Shown piece by piece: positions 55,097-63,891 of a DNA stretch of 64,000 nt. Under the pieces are notes generated by a model. The model was not told the DNA's origin, searched no databases, and was given only the letters and a program-made list of their open reading frames with translations. Numbering within the stretch: position 1 is the first letter of the stretch; every line of letters begins with the position of its first letter. The translations under genes were made by a program, and so were the position numbers. Location: positions 1 to 64,000 of the forward strand of contig NZ_UTKY01000052.1 of the NCBI RefSeq assembly GCF_900583165.1, in the 5' to 3' direction. The DNA is from Pseudomonas viridiflava. Lineage in GTDB: Bacteria; Pseudomonadota; Gammaproteobacteria; Pseudomonadales; Pseudomonadaceae.

Positions 55097-56296
55097 TCAG
55101 ATAAGTGCTGGCGCAGGGCCATCCTCGATCAACAACGCACTGAACTTATCCGCCGCCACGCCCTGGGAGATCAGAAAACCTTGCACCTGGTCACAGCGTA
55201 TACGCCGCAACACCGCCAGCTCAGCCTGGGTCTCGGCACCTTCGGCAATGGTGGTCAAGCCAAGCTTGCGGCCAAGGTCGACGATGCTTTGCAACGCCTG
55301 GGCCAGGCTCTCATTGTCGGCACAGCCATTGACCAGTGAGCGATCGATCTTGACCTCACTGAACGGTGTTGAAACCAGGTTGAAGTACGAACTGAAACCC
55401 TTGCCGAAATCATCCTGCGCCAAGCCGAACCCCATCATGCGCAGGCGGCATGCTCCAGCGTAGTAGTTACTGGGCAAAAGTGTGGTGGAGCTTTCCATCA
55501 GTTCGAAGGTGATCTGTCGCGGCTCGGCATCACTGGATTGCACGTGCGCCAATAGGCGGTCGACCAGGTCGCATTGGTCGAGCAAATGGGTCGGCAGATT
55601 GATCGACACCGGCAGGCTATAACCGAGCTGCGCCCATTGCGCTTGGGCGGCCAGGGTTTGCTGGAGGACGCAGGTCAACAATTGGGTTTCCAGGCCCAGG
55701 CGTTCGATTTCGCCCAGGAACTCGCCCGGCAGCAGCAGGCCTTCGGTCGGATGCACCCAGCGCGCCAGGGCTTCGGCACCGACGATGCGCCCGTCTCGCA
55801 GAGACTTCTTGGGTTGGAACCAGGCTTGGATTTCGCCATTGCCCAAGGCACGCTCGAGGCTTTCGCGCACGCGGCTGACGCCGCGATGGCAGCACGGCGT
55901 GCGCGCTTGTTCGACCAATTTGTCGAGGCAATCACGCAAGGCGCGTACCTGAGGCTCGCGCACCGGTTTGGGCAGCAACCCAGCGACGGTGAGCCCCAGG
56001 TTGTCCGCCACCTGGCCGGCGCCCACCAGCATGCGCCGCGAGGCCACGCTCATCAGTGCGAGGGCCGGTGGCGCCTGGAAGGTGGCCAACTGTTGGATCA
56101 ATTGCACGCCATCCATTCCCGGCATCATCAGGTCGCTGAGCAACAGGTCGTAGCGTTGGCGCGCCAGGCGCTGTAATGCAGTTGCACCGTCCCAGACCGC
56201 ATCGATTTCAAAGCCGCCGATCGCCTGAAACAGGTTGATCAAGTACTCATGCTGAAAGGGATGATCTTCCACAATGAGCACACGATAGGCACTCAA
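55097..56296 (-). CDS. Response regulator with EAL phosphodiesterase (PvrR/RocR-like)
   Basis: This 399-residue protein has a receiver (ED at 10-11, D55 in LLLSDLMMP) and a C-terminal EAL domain that hydrolyses cyclic-di-GMP. Catalytic signatures look intact: EALARW, the asparagine of SINLP, ELMES, QDDFGKGFSS, KIDRS, AEGAET and QGF. The start is TTG at 56296, overlapping the second kinase's stop as TTGA and preceded by GGGGAG; no ATG fits. PvrR/RocR proteins oppose fimbrial expression by lowering cyclic-di-GMP or by titrating phosphate. Cotranscribed with the kinases. Confidence 0.92.
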   Translation of the reverse strand: MSAYRVLIVEDHPFQHEYLINLFQAIGGFEIDAVWDGATALQRLARQRYDLLLSDLMMPGMDGVQLIQQLATFQAPPALALMSVASRRMLVGAGQVADNLGLTVAGLLPKPVREPQVRALRDCLDKLVEQARTPCCHRGVSRVRESLERALGNGEIQAWFQPKKSLRDGRIVGAEALARWVHPTEGLLLPGEFLGEIERLGLETQLLTCVLQQTLAAQAQWAQLGYSLPVSINLPTHLLDQCDLVDRLLAHVQSSDAEPRQITFELMESSTTLLPSNYYAGACRLRMMGFGLAQDDFGKGFSSYFNLVSTPFSEVKIDRSLVNGCADNESLAQALQSIVDLGRKLGLTTIAEGAETQAELAVLRRIRCDQVQGFLISQGVAADKFSALLIEDGPAPALI

Positions 56297-59115
56297 GGCA
56301 CACTCCCCTGATAGCGTTGCAGGCATTGGTAGAGGGCACGCAGGGTGAACGGCTTGACCAGGCAGTGATCCATGCCCGCATTCAGGCAGCGCTCGGCTTC
56401 GTCGAGCATGGCATTGGCAGTGGCGCCGATGATTGGCAGCGAGCAACCCAAACGGCGTAACTGCTCGGTGAGCTCGTAGCCATTCATGCGCGGCATGTTG
56501 ACGTCGGTGAGGATCATGTCAAACGCGGTTTCGCCCCACAGCGACAGCGCTTCCACACCGTCACCTGCCAGCACCACGGTGCAGCCGAGCTCCTCGAGCT
56601 GGTCGCGCAGGATCAACTGGTTGATCAGGTTGTCTTCAGCCACCAGCAAGCGCAGGTTCAAATGGAAGTCGGCGGGAGACTCGCCGAGGGCGGGCGACAA
56701 GGGCTCTTCGATGCCTTGGGCGCGGCTGACCGCACGATTGAGCGCCTGCAGGTTGTTCAGGCCGATTTGCCAGCACGCACCCGGCCCGTGGCAAAAGCCG
56801 TGTTCGTCGGCAGCCGCCATCACCCGCGGGCCAGACCAGCGCGGCCGCGTGCCGATGTCGGCGGCGCCGGGATAGAGCTCCACCAGCACCGCGCCGGGGT
56901 CGGCCTCGACCGACTCGGGCACACCCAACTGCGCGCGCGCGCCCCAGCGACGTAACCAGCCGCCAATGCTTTCGGCAAGCTCTCGCACGGGCGACACCAC
57001 GTAAATGCGATCGCCCAACAGCGGCAGCGCCCAGGGCTCTTGTTCGTGCGCGCTGACCTGCTCCAGGGGCAAGGTAAAGGTAAAACTGCTGCCCAGGCCA
57101 GGTTCGCTGACGACCCGCAGCGTGCCATTCATCAAATGCACCAGGCGCTTGCAGATCGACAACCCGAGCCCCGTGCCCGCGACCACATTGGCATTGCCAT
57201 TGGCCTGGAAAAAAGGCTCGAACAGGTACTGCTGGTCCTGGGCCGCTATGCCTTTGCCGGTGTCGACGACCTGCCATTGCAACATGACACGCTCCCCTTC
57301 CCGGCTCTCCTGGCGCAGCCGCAGGACAATGCGCCCGCTCTCGGTGAACTTCAGCGCATTGTTGAGCAGGTTGTTCAATATCTGACGAATACGCGTGACA
57401 TCGCCCCGTACGCGCTCCGGCAACTGCGGGTCAAGGCAGGCAAACAGTTGCAAGCCCTTGCTGTGCGCAGCGCCGGCGTAGCCCTGGATCACCTCTTGCA
57501 CCAGCTCCAAGGGCGAAAACCCAACGAGTTCCAGCGACAGCTGCCCGGCTTCGATCTTTGACACATCCAGCACGTCGCAGATCAATTGCAACAAGTTCGC
57601 CGACGAGCCTTCAATGGCATTCAGGTAGCCGCGCTGTTGGTTGTTCAGGTCGGTGCGAGACAGCAGTTCCAGGGTGCCCAGCACACCGTACAAGGGGGTG
57701 CGGATTTCGTGGCTCATGGTGGCCAGGAACAGGGTCTTGGCCTCATTGGCCGCATCCGCCAAAGTGCGTGCCTGCTGCAGGGCAAGCTCCACGTGTTTGC
57801 GCTCACTGATATCACTGAATGCACAGATCAACACTTCTTCGCGCTGGTAACGGGTCGGCGCAAAACTCAGGAACAGATGGCGACCATCAGCCATTTGCAA
57901 TTCATCGGTGCTGCCCTGTTCGGCCTCGTCAAATGCCCGCCGGATCCAGGCGTGGCCCAACTGCCGGCGCTCCTGCCCATTGCCCAGCCATAAGCGCGAC
58001 AACGGGTTCTCCAATACCACTTCGCCGTCACTGCGGCGCAACACACACAGCGCCACCGGCGCGATACGGATGACGGCGCTGCTGAACGCCTCGCTTTCCA
58101 CCAGCGCTTCGATGCGGTTGGCGGCAGGGATAATCAAACGCTGATCAATGCGCCGCACCAGTCTCACCATTAGCAGGCTGACCAGCACACACAGAAAACC
58201 GCACAGTAGAAACGGCAGCGCCAGGCTGGGCCACAGCGAGCGCAGTTCCAGGCTGTAGACGATTTGCCATTCGGAGTAGCCCAGATGCTTGCGAATGGCC
58301 AAACGATCAGGCAACCAGCCATTGCCCTCCCAGCCGAATCGGGCCGTGGCGGGATGCTGGCACAGCACCTGTGCTGCCATAGAGGGATGGGGGGTACTGC
58401 TGAAAATCACTTGGCCGGTACCGTCCAGCAACATGAAGTCACCGGCTTTTTCATGTTGCAGCGCGTTGATCAGGTCCGGCCCGTCGACCTCAAGGCCCAG
58501 CCATCCCGACTCGGCGCTGCGTTCGTCCAACCGCGTAAAGATGTAGAGCGGCGAATCCAACTGGCTCTGCTCGGTCAGCCACAACCCATCGCTTAACGAG
58601 ACACTGGCGGCGTCCACGGCCATCAAGCGCTGCAGCACGGATTGCGGCACCTCGCCTGGCGTGGCGGCCACCGTGTACAAGCGCTCCACCACAGGTTCGG
58701 CACGCTGGCCCACGTAGATCAAATTGACCTGGTTACTGTGCAGATAGTCCAGCATGCGCCGGGTCATCCACAGGCTCCAAATATTGCCCTTTTCGCCCAA
58801 GGTGATATGCACCTCTTCGGCCGGCACTTCATTGAGGTTGCTTTTGGGCGGCGTCAGATGTCGCACCGTGGACAGGCCCAGGCTTTTAAGCAGCGTCTGT
58901 CGGCTGACGAAAAAACTTTGGGCATCGGAGATCGCCTCATTCATGTAACTGCGCCGCAGCGAAATCTCCTCATTGAGGGCGGCGCGCAGGTAGCTGTAGG
59001 CGGCCACATACAACCCCAATACCAGCGCCAGGGCGAACAGGCGCAATAATTTGCGGGCGGCCTTGGGGGTAGAGAAGGAGGAGTCGAGGGGTTGCAGGAA
59101 ATGTTTGAGCTTCAT
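56293..59115 (-). CDS. Hybrid sensor kinase without Hpt (PvrS-like)
   Basis: This kinase (940 residues from ATG 59115; an in-frame ATG at 59127 is possible) has TM1 (about 22-43), a periplasmic domain of about 250 residues, TM2 (about 294-318), a PAS-like region, HisKA with H469 in SHEIRTP, HATPase with NLLNNALKFT and GTGLGLS, a degenerate middle receiver (about 690-790, lacking a clear phospho-Asp site) and a final receiver with D871 (ILTDVNMP). No Hpt is present, so it depends on another Hpt, probably that of the kinase at 52060. First gene of the four-gene signalling operon. Confidence 0.92.
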   Translation of the reverse strand: MKLKHFLQPLDSSFSTPKAARKLLRLFALALVLGLYVAAYSYLRAALNEEISLRRSYMNEAISDAQSFFVSRQTLLKSLGLSTVRHLTPPKSNLNEVPAEEVHITLGEKGNIWSLWMTRRMLDYLHSNQVNLIYVGQRAEPVVERLYTVAATPGEVPQSVLQRLMAVDAASVSLSDGLWLTEQSQLDSPLYIFTRLDERSAESGWLGLEVDGPDLINALQHEKAGDFMLLDGTGQVIFSSTPHPSMAAQVLCQHPATARFGWEGNGWLPDRLAIRKHLGYSEWQIVYSLELRSLWPSLALPFLLCGFLCVLVSLLMVRLVRRIDQRLIIPAANRIEALVESEAFSSAVIRIAPVALCVLRRSDGEVVLENPLSRLWLGNGQERRQLGHAWIRRAFDEAEQGSTDELQMADGRHLFLSFAPTRYQREEVLICAFSDISERKHVELALQQARTLADAANEAKTLFLATMSHEIRTPLYGVLGTLELLSRTDLNNQQRGYLNAIEGSSANLLQLICDVLDVSKIEAGQLSLELVGFSPLELVQEVIQGYAGAAHSKGLQLFACLDPQLPERVRGDVTRIRQILNNLLNNALKFTESGRIVLRLRQESREGERVMLQWQVVDTGKGIAAQDQQYLFEPFFQANGNANVVAGTGLGLSICKRLVHLMNGTLRVVSEPGLGSSFTFTLPLEQVSAHEQEPWALPLLGDRIYVVSPVRELAESIGGWLRRWGARAQLGVPESVEADPGAVLVELYPGAADIGTRPRWSGPRVMAAADEHGFCHGPGACWQIGLNNLQALNRAVSRAQGIEEPLSPALGESPADFHLNLRLLVAEDNLINQLILRDQLEELGCTVVLAGDGVEALSLWGETAFDMILTDVNMPRMNGYELTEQLRRLGCSLPIIGATANAMLDEAERCLNAGMDHCLVKPFTLRALYQCLQRYQGSVP

Positions 59116-59317
59116 CCTGGCAAGCATGAGGGTTGCCAGGGGCTGGGTGAATAAGACGGATCTCAAAGGGCCAGCACGACGGTTAGTCGATCGAGGCGCA
59201 ACTGCCAGGGAGCTCTTATCATTGAACTCTGACGCCCATGGCCGTTCTAGACACCTTCGTCGCTGCTTGCGTAGCATCGGCGGCTCTTTCGTGCCATTCA
59301 TCCAAACAGAGCGATTC

Positions 59318-60505
59318 ATGTCTACTCACCAAACACCCGGGCACATCCTGCCCGCGCGCAGCGCTGCCAAAATGGAAGCTGCCATGGCCGTAGGCGCTTT
59401 CGCTATCGGTACCGGCGAATTCGCCATCATGGGCTTGATGCCCGACATCGCCAACAACCTGCACTTGAGCGAGCCCCAAGTGGGTCACGCCATCAGCGCC
59501 TACGCGCTGGGGGTGATGGTCGGCGCGCCGTTGCTGGCAATCCTCGGCGCCAAATTGTTGCGCAAACATATGCTGCTGTTACTGATGGGGCTGTATGCCT
59601 TGGGTAATCTGGCTACGGCGTTTACACCGACATTTGGCTCGCTGGTAGCGTTTCGTTTTATCAGCGGCCTGCCCCACGGCGCCTACTTCGGTATCGCCGC
59701 AGTCGTGGCATCGAGCATGGTGCCCAGCGACAAGCGCGCCGGCGCCGTCGCACGGGTGATGATGGGGTTGACCCTGGCGATGCTGCTGGGCAACCCCATT
59801 GCGACATTCCTTGGCCAATACCTGGGATGGCGTTCAGCGTTTGCACTGGTGAGCGTTATTGCCCTGTGCACCATCGCCCTGGTCTGGCACTTCGTCCCGG
59901 ACCGACGCGACGAACCGCGCAGCGACCCGCGCAAGGAACTGCGCGCTTTCACCAAACCCCAGGTGTGGATGGCCCTGGCTATTGGCGCCATCGGTTTCGC
60001 CGGGATGTTCTGCGTGTTCAGCTACCTGGCGCCGACCATGCTCGAAGTGACCAAGGTCTCACCACAGTGGATTCCCTTTGGCCTGGCGGCCTTTGGCGCA
60101 GGTGGGATTATCGGCAATATCGCCGGCGGCAAACTGTTTGACCGCCTGCAGTTCCGTGCGGTGGGCTGGATTCTGGTGTGGTCGATGGCCGTGCTGGTGT
60201 TTTTCCCGTTTGCTGCGGGGTCGTTGTGGGGTGTGTTGCTGGGCATTGGGATGGTCGGCACCATGATATCGCTGGCCGCTCCGCTGCAAATCCGGCTGAT
60301 GGACATAGCCCATGAAGCGCCGAGCCTGGCGGCCGCCTCTAATCATGCGGCCTTCAACCTGGCGAACGCGCTGGGGCCATGGTTTGGCGGTATGGCGATT
60401 ACGGCTGGGCTGGGCTGGACCAGTACGGGCTATATAGGTGCGGCGACCGCGTTGGCGGGGCTCGGGATTTATCTGATTGCGCGACGGATGCAGGGCGGGC
60501 ATTAA
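59318..60505 (+). CDS. MFS transporter (AraJ/arabinose-efflux type)
   Basis: This 395-residue major facilitator protein of the DHA1 drug/sugar efflux group has 12 spans. The first includes AVGAFAIGTGEFAIMGLMPD, with GPHGAYFG-like residues in span 5 (SGLPHGAYFGIAA) and RKELRAF in the central loop. The ATG at 59318 (MSTHQTPGH) is chosen over upstream in-frame codons because the MFS pattern begins there. It is divergent from the kinase gene across 202 bp. Substrate unknown. Confidence 0.9.
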   Translation: MSTHQTPGHILPARSAAKMEAAMAVGAFAIGTGEFAIMGLMPDIANNLHLSEPQVGHAISAYALGVMVGAPLLAILGAKLLRKHMLLLLMGLYALGNLATAFTPTFGSLVAFRFISGLPHGAYFGIAAVVASSMVPSDKRAGAVARVMMGLTLAMLLGNPIATFLGQYLGWRSAFALVSVIALCTIALVWHFVPDRRDEPRSDPRKELRAFTKPQVWMALAIGAIGFAGMFCVFSYLAPTMLEVTKVSPQWIPFGLAAFGAGGIIGNIAGGKLFDRLQFRAVGWILVWSMAVLVFFPFAAGSLWGVLLGIGMVGTMISLAAPLQIRLMDIAHEAPSLAAASNHAAFNLANALGPWFGGMAITAGLGWTSTGYIGAATALAGLGIYLIARRMQGGH

Positions 60506-60510
60506 ATGAA

Positions 60511-60533
60511 GGGGGGCAGCAAAAACTGCCCCC
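60511..60533 (+). terminator. GC-rich hairpin after the MFS gene
   Basis: GGGGGCAG pairs with CTGCCCCC around a 6-base A-rich loop, 6 bp after the stop codon. No T run follows, so it is a weak candidate terminator. Confidence 0.45.
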
Positions 60534-60750
60534 TGCCCACGCCTCAAAAAGGGGCGAACAAGTCGGGTAAGGGCTGCGTGAACGATTGTGTCGTGCGTGT
60601 GCTCATATGCGGGTAAGGTGATTGGCGTTTGTGCAGCACAACTATCATTACCCAAATAAGAACCCCTCTCACTAAGCTTGATTAGACATAATAAATAGCC
60701 GATTGTGTTTTTTTCTCTACACTGCCATAACGTATAGAAAGGATTGATTA

Positions 60751-61395
60751 GTGAGTAGTTCAATGGCCCCCAAACCACGTTTTAACGATGATGAAATAGA
60801 TCTAATCCCGCTTATTCAAGCGCTGTGGAATCACAAGTTGATTATCCTGGCGACCACCTTGGCGGGCGCTGTGTTTGCACTCATCGTGACTGTGGTATCA
60901 CCCGTACAATGGACTGCCAGCACTTACGTCACAAAACCTTCACTTTACAACTTATACGAAGAGATCAAGGGCAAGGACGATAGCGCCAGCGCAAACGCAC
61001 AACCCGTTGAGCCGGTGCTGTATAACGCCATCCAGAATGATATTTTCTCTACCGCCTTAGGCTTATTGTCCGCCCAGTCTGTCGCCTTGAAAGAGACCAC
61101 GCCAAGGACGCTCTATATTGCGTCTTACACTGCCGCCACTGCAGAGGATGCGTCAGCGCAACTTATGCGCGCGCTGGCGGAGGCGAACAAAGAAGCGTTG
61201 GCGCTCAATTTGCCGACCCTGACATCTGAAAACAGCGTCAGGGCGTTCAATACCCTTGACGAGGTTAAGTTTGCGAACAACAAGAAGTCCAAGAAACTTA
61301 TGATTATGGGTGCCTTCCTGGGGTTGATCCTCGGCAGCGTATTGGTCGTTGTAAGATTCTTGATTCAGCAATACAAGAAATCAGAAAGTGTATGA
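60751..61395 (+). CDS. Wzz/chain-length determinant-like protein
   Basis: This 214-residue inner-membrane protein has the Wzz/PCP fold plan: N-terminal DDEIDLIPLIQALWNHK, TM1 (about 28-49), a periplasmic coil region and TM2 (about 183-204, MIMGAFLGLILGSVLVVVRF) with a short basic tail. Wzz proteins set O-antigen or polysaccharide length. It is shorter than classical Wzz (usually 300 or more). The GTG at 60751 follows AAGGA at 60739. The region is AT-richer than its neighbours, suggesting acquired surface-polysaccharide DNA. No transferase or polymerase gene is adjacent. Confidence 0.82.
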   Translation: MSSSMAPKPRFNDDEIDLIPLIQALWNHKLIILATTLAGAVFALIVTVVSPVQWTASTYVTKPSLYNLYEEIKGKDDSASANAQPVEPVLYNAIQNDIFSTALGLLSAQSVALKETTPRTLYIASYTAATAEDASAQLMRALAEANKEALALNLPTLTSENSVRAFNTLDEVKFANNKKSKKLMIMGAFLGLILGSVLVVVRFLIQQYKKSESV

Positions 61396-61790
61396 GCACT
61401 CTACGTATTGTCTCACTGTCGTTACAGCATGATTTGGCGAGCACATTAAAAATGTGCTCGCCACTCTGCATACTCTCTAGTTTCGATAAAATTCAGTCAG
61501 TCATGACGTTGTAGCCGTCTGCGTCCCCTGTATTAAGCCGTTATTTCCCAATGGCTTTTTCAATGCCTCACATGGACAGTCATCCGGACTGATCCTCCTC
61601 ATTGCCCTGCACTGAGCACCTTCCACGCTCAAAAAAGACCCATGCGAAAACCGTAACGTCAACCTTCAACCTCTGTAATTTCACTGATTAATTATAAATT
61701 TATTTTTCAGACAGCCAAGGTTCAGGTTGGATCCAATGGTATCCGGCCTGTAACATGTCCTACATATTTCATTTATGACAAGGACGTGAC
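61396..61790. other. AT-rich intergenic region with a long hairpin
   Basis: This 395-bp gap between the Wzz-like gene and the kinase-like gene has a perfect 12-bp hairpin at 61436-61462 and a very AT-rich stretch near 61680-61715 (TTAATTATAAATTTATTTTT) that may be a promoter for the kinase-like gene. No credible coding frame was seen. Confidence 0.6.
61436..61462. terminator. Perfect 12-bp hairpin after wzz-like gene
   Basis: GGCGAGCACATT and AATGTGCTCGCC pair fully around AAA. No long T run follows on either strand. It probably ends or stabilises the wzz-like mRNA, 41 bp after its stop. Confidence 0.55.
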
Positions 61791-62630
61791 TTGAGCTTTC
61801 CTGACAGTAGTGTGCTTCAGGGCTTCCCCCTGACGCTCAGTCATCGTAACGCGACGGTTTTCACTGCAGACAGCACTGACATCAGCGCACAGCAGGCAAT
61901 TCACGACCTGATCGACTCGCGGCACCAGATGCGCAAACGCATCAGCGCACCCCTAAAGGGAATGGAGAGCGACCTGTTCGCCAAATCCCAGCCACTGGAC
62001 AGCCTGCGCCCCAAACTGCGCGTGACCTTCGGCCGTACCAAGCGCGATGGCGCATTCGACTGGCCGGTTGAAGAAGTGATCAACACCTTCGGCGCCCAAC
62101 AGCGCGGCGCCCCTGTAGCCAACCTCTATGGTTTCGGCTACCGCAAGTCAGCGCTGGGCTTGATCCAGGAATACTTCATCTTCACCGAGATGCTGGATGG
62201 CTATCTCAATGGTCTGGAATGGCTCAAGCAAGGGCATGCAATCGAGAGCCTGATCGGCGCATCCTTCAACCTGCTGCAGGTCTTGCACAGCAAAGGCATT
62301 GTGCACATGGACTTCTGGGCCAATAACGTCATGGTCAACCTGCTAGAACCGACGCTCACCAAGGCAATTGATCTGGAAAACTGCTTCCTTAGCCCCTCAA
62401 ATCACCTGACCGAGATACTTGCTTTCCAATTCGGCTTCTTTTACCGCCGGGAAATCTTTCGATTCGTAATTGAGCAGGATTACGACCGCATGGTTGAGGA
62501 AGAACTCGCCAAGTATGAAGGCATCGATCGCAGCCGCTTTGAGCAGATGTACACGGTCAGCAAACACGAAAACATCAGCCGCCGAGCCCGGCGCGAGATT
62601 TTTCACAACGGGACAGTGGTTACGGGGTAA
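61791..62630 (+). CDS. Protein-kinase-like (LPS core kinase type) protein
   Basis: This 279-residue protein starts at TTG 61791 behind AAGGA. It has a eukaryotic-like kinase core: catalytic D174 and N178 in IVHMDFWANNVM and the metal-binding D194 in IDLENC. The N-terminal glycine loop is not obvious, though FAKSQPLDSL and RGAPVANLYGFG resemble the WaaP/Kdo kinase group that phosphorylates LPS core sugars. The context beside a Wzz-like gene fits a surface-polysaccharide role. Substrate and exact family are uncertain. Confidence 0.75.
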   Translation: MSFPDSSVLQGFPLTLSHRNATVFTADSTDISAQQAIHDLIDSRHQMRKRISAPLKGMESDLFAKSQPLDSLRPKLRVTFGRTKRDGAFDWPVEEVINTFGAQQRGAPVANLYGFGYRKSALGLIQEYFIFTEMLDGYLNGLEWLKQGHAIESLIGASFNLLQVLHSKGIVHMDFWANNVMVNLLEPTLTKAIDLENCFLSPSNHLTEILAFQFGFFYRREIFRFVIEQDYDRMVEEELAKYEGIDRSRFEQMYTVSKHENISRRARREIFHNGTVVTG

Positions 62631-62719
62631 CGTCTGACAGCGGCGAGTGCAGAGCGGGAATCCTGCCGCTGGATTCCTGATAAACTCACGCCCTCTGCCC
62701 TGCCCACTCAGATTGCCCA

Positions 62720-63715
62720 ATGCCCCTGACAACCGCTTCACCGCAGCCTTTTTCCCGTCGTTTTTCCGTCGCGCCGATGATGGATTGGACAGACCGCCAC
62801 TGCCGCTTCTTCCTGCGCCTGCTCTCCAAGCACACCCTGCTCTACACCGAAATGGTCACCACGGGCGCGATCCTGCATGGCGACCATGAGCGCTTCCTGC
62901 GCCATAACGACGCCGAGCATCCGCTCGCCCTACAACTGGGCGGCAGTGTGCCCGCCGATCTGGCGGCCTGCGCGCGTATGGCTGAGAGTGCCGGGTATGA
63001 TGAGGTCAACCTAAACGTCGGCTGCCCCAGCGACAGGGTGCAGAACAACATGATCGGCGCGATCCTGATGGCTCACCCGGCATTGGTGGCGGATTGTGTG
63101 AAGGCCATGCGTGATGCGGTGTCGATCCCGGTAACCGTCAAGCACCGTATCGGGATCAATGGTCGGGACAGTTACGCCGAGCTGTGTGATTTTGTCGGCC
63201 AGGTAAAAGACGCGGGCTGCACCAGCTTTACCGTGCATGCGCGCATTGCAATTCTCGAGGGGTTGTCGCCCAAGGAGAACCGTGACATCCCACCGCTGCG
63301 TTATGACGTGGCGGCGCAGTTGAAAAGGGACTTTCCTGAGCTTGAGATTATCCTCAACGGCGGCATCAAGACGCTGGAAGACTGCCACACCCATTTGCAG
63401 ACATTCGACGGGGTCATGCTGGGCCGCGAGGCGTATCACAATCCCTATCTGCTCGCGCAGGTGGATCAGCAGTTGTTCGCCAGCACTCAACCGGTCATCA
63501 GTCGATCCGAGGCGCTGACGCAGTTGCGCCCCTATATTGCCGAGCATTTGGCAACGGGCGGTTCGATGCACCACATCACCCGGCACATCCTGGGGCTGGG
63601 CACGGGTTTCCCTGGGGCGCGCAAATTTCGTCAGTTGCTGTCGGTGGACATTCATAAGGCGCCCGATCCGCTGGCATTGCTGGATCAGGCCGGTGCATTG
63701 CTGGACGGTCGCTGA
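62720..63715 (+). CDS. dusA: tRNA-dihydrouridine(20/20a) synthase
   Basis: This 331-residue FMN enzyme reduces uridine in the tRNA D-loop. It has the DusA signatures SVAPMMDWTDRHCRFF, TEMVTTGAI, QLGGS, the catalytic C102 in NLNVGCPSDRVQN, KHRIGI, HARIAILEGLSPKENR and NGGIK. The DusA rather than DusB/DusC assignment follows the N-terminal APMMDWTD and GLSPKENR motifs. The ATG at 62720 matches family length. A transaldolase gene follows 176 bp downstream. Confidence 0.95.
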   Translation: MPLTTASPQPFSRRFSVAPMMDWTDRHCRFFLRLLSKHTLLYTEMVTTGAILHGDHERFLRHNDAEHPLALQLGGSVPADLAACARMAESAGYDEVNLNVGCPSDRVQNNMIGAILMAHPALVADCVKAMRDAVSIPVTVKHRIGINGRDSYAELCDFVGQVKDAGCTSFTVHARIAILEGLSPKENRDIPPLRYDVAAQLKRDFPELEIILNGGIKTLEDCHTHLQTFDGVMLGREAYHNPYLLAQVDQQLFASTQPVISRSEALTQLRPYIAEHLATGGSMHHITRHILGLGTGFPGARKFRQLLSVDIHKAPDPLALLDQAGALLDGR

Positions 63716-63891
63716 AAACGCTTTCGGGTTGAACCTGTGCGCCGTTTTGCCCTCCTATTTAGCAGTCAGGCCCGCCCGTTAAACCGCCGTTTCCAGGTTG
63801 TTGCCACGGCGGGCCGCTGAACGCATTTGCGCCCTTGAGTGGCTGTCTGCGCTCGGGTAATGTCATCAGACCCATAGGACAGAGCACGCCC

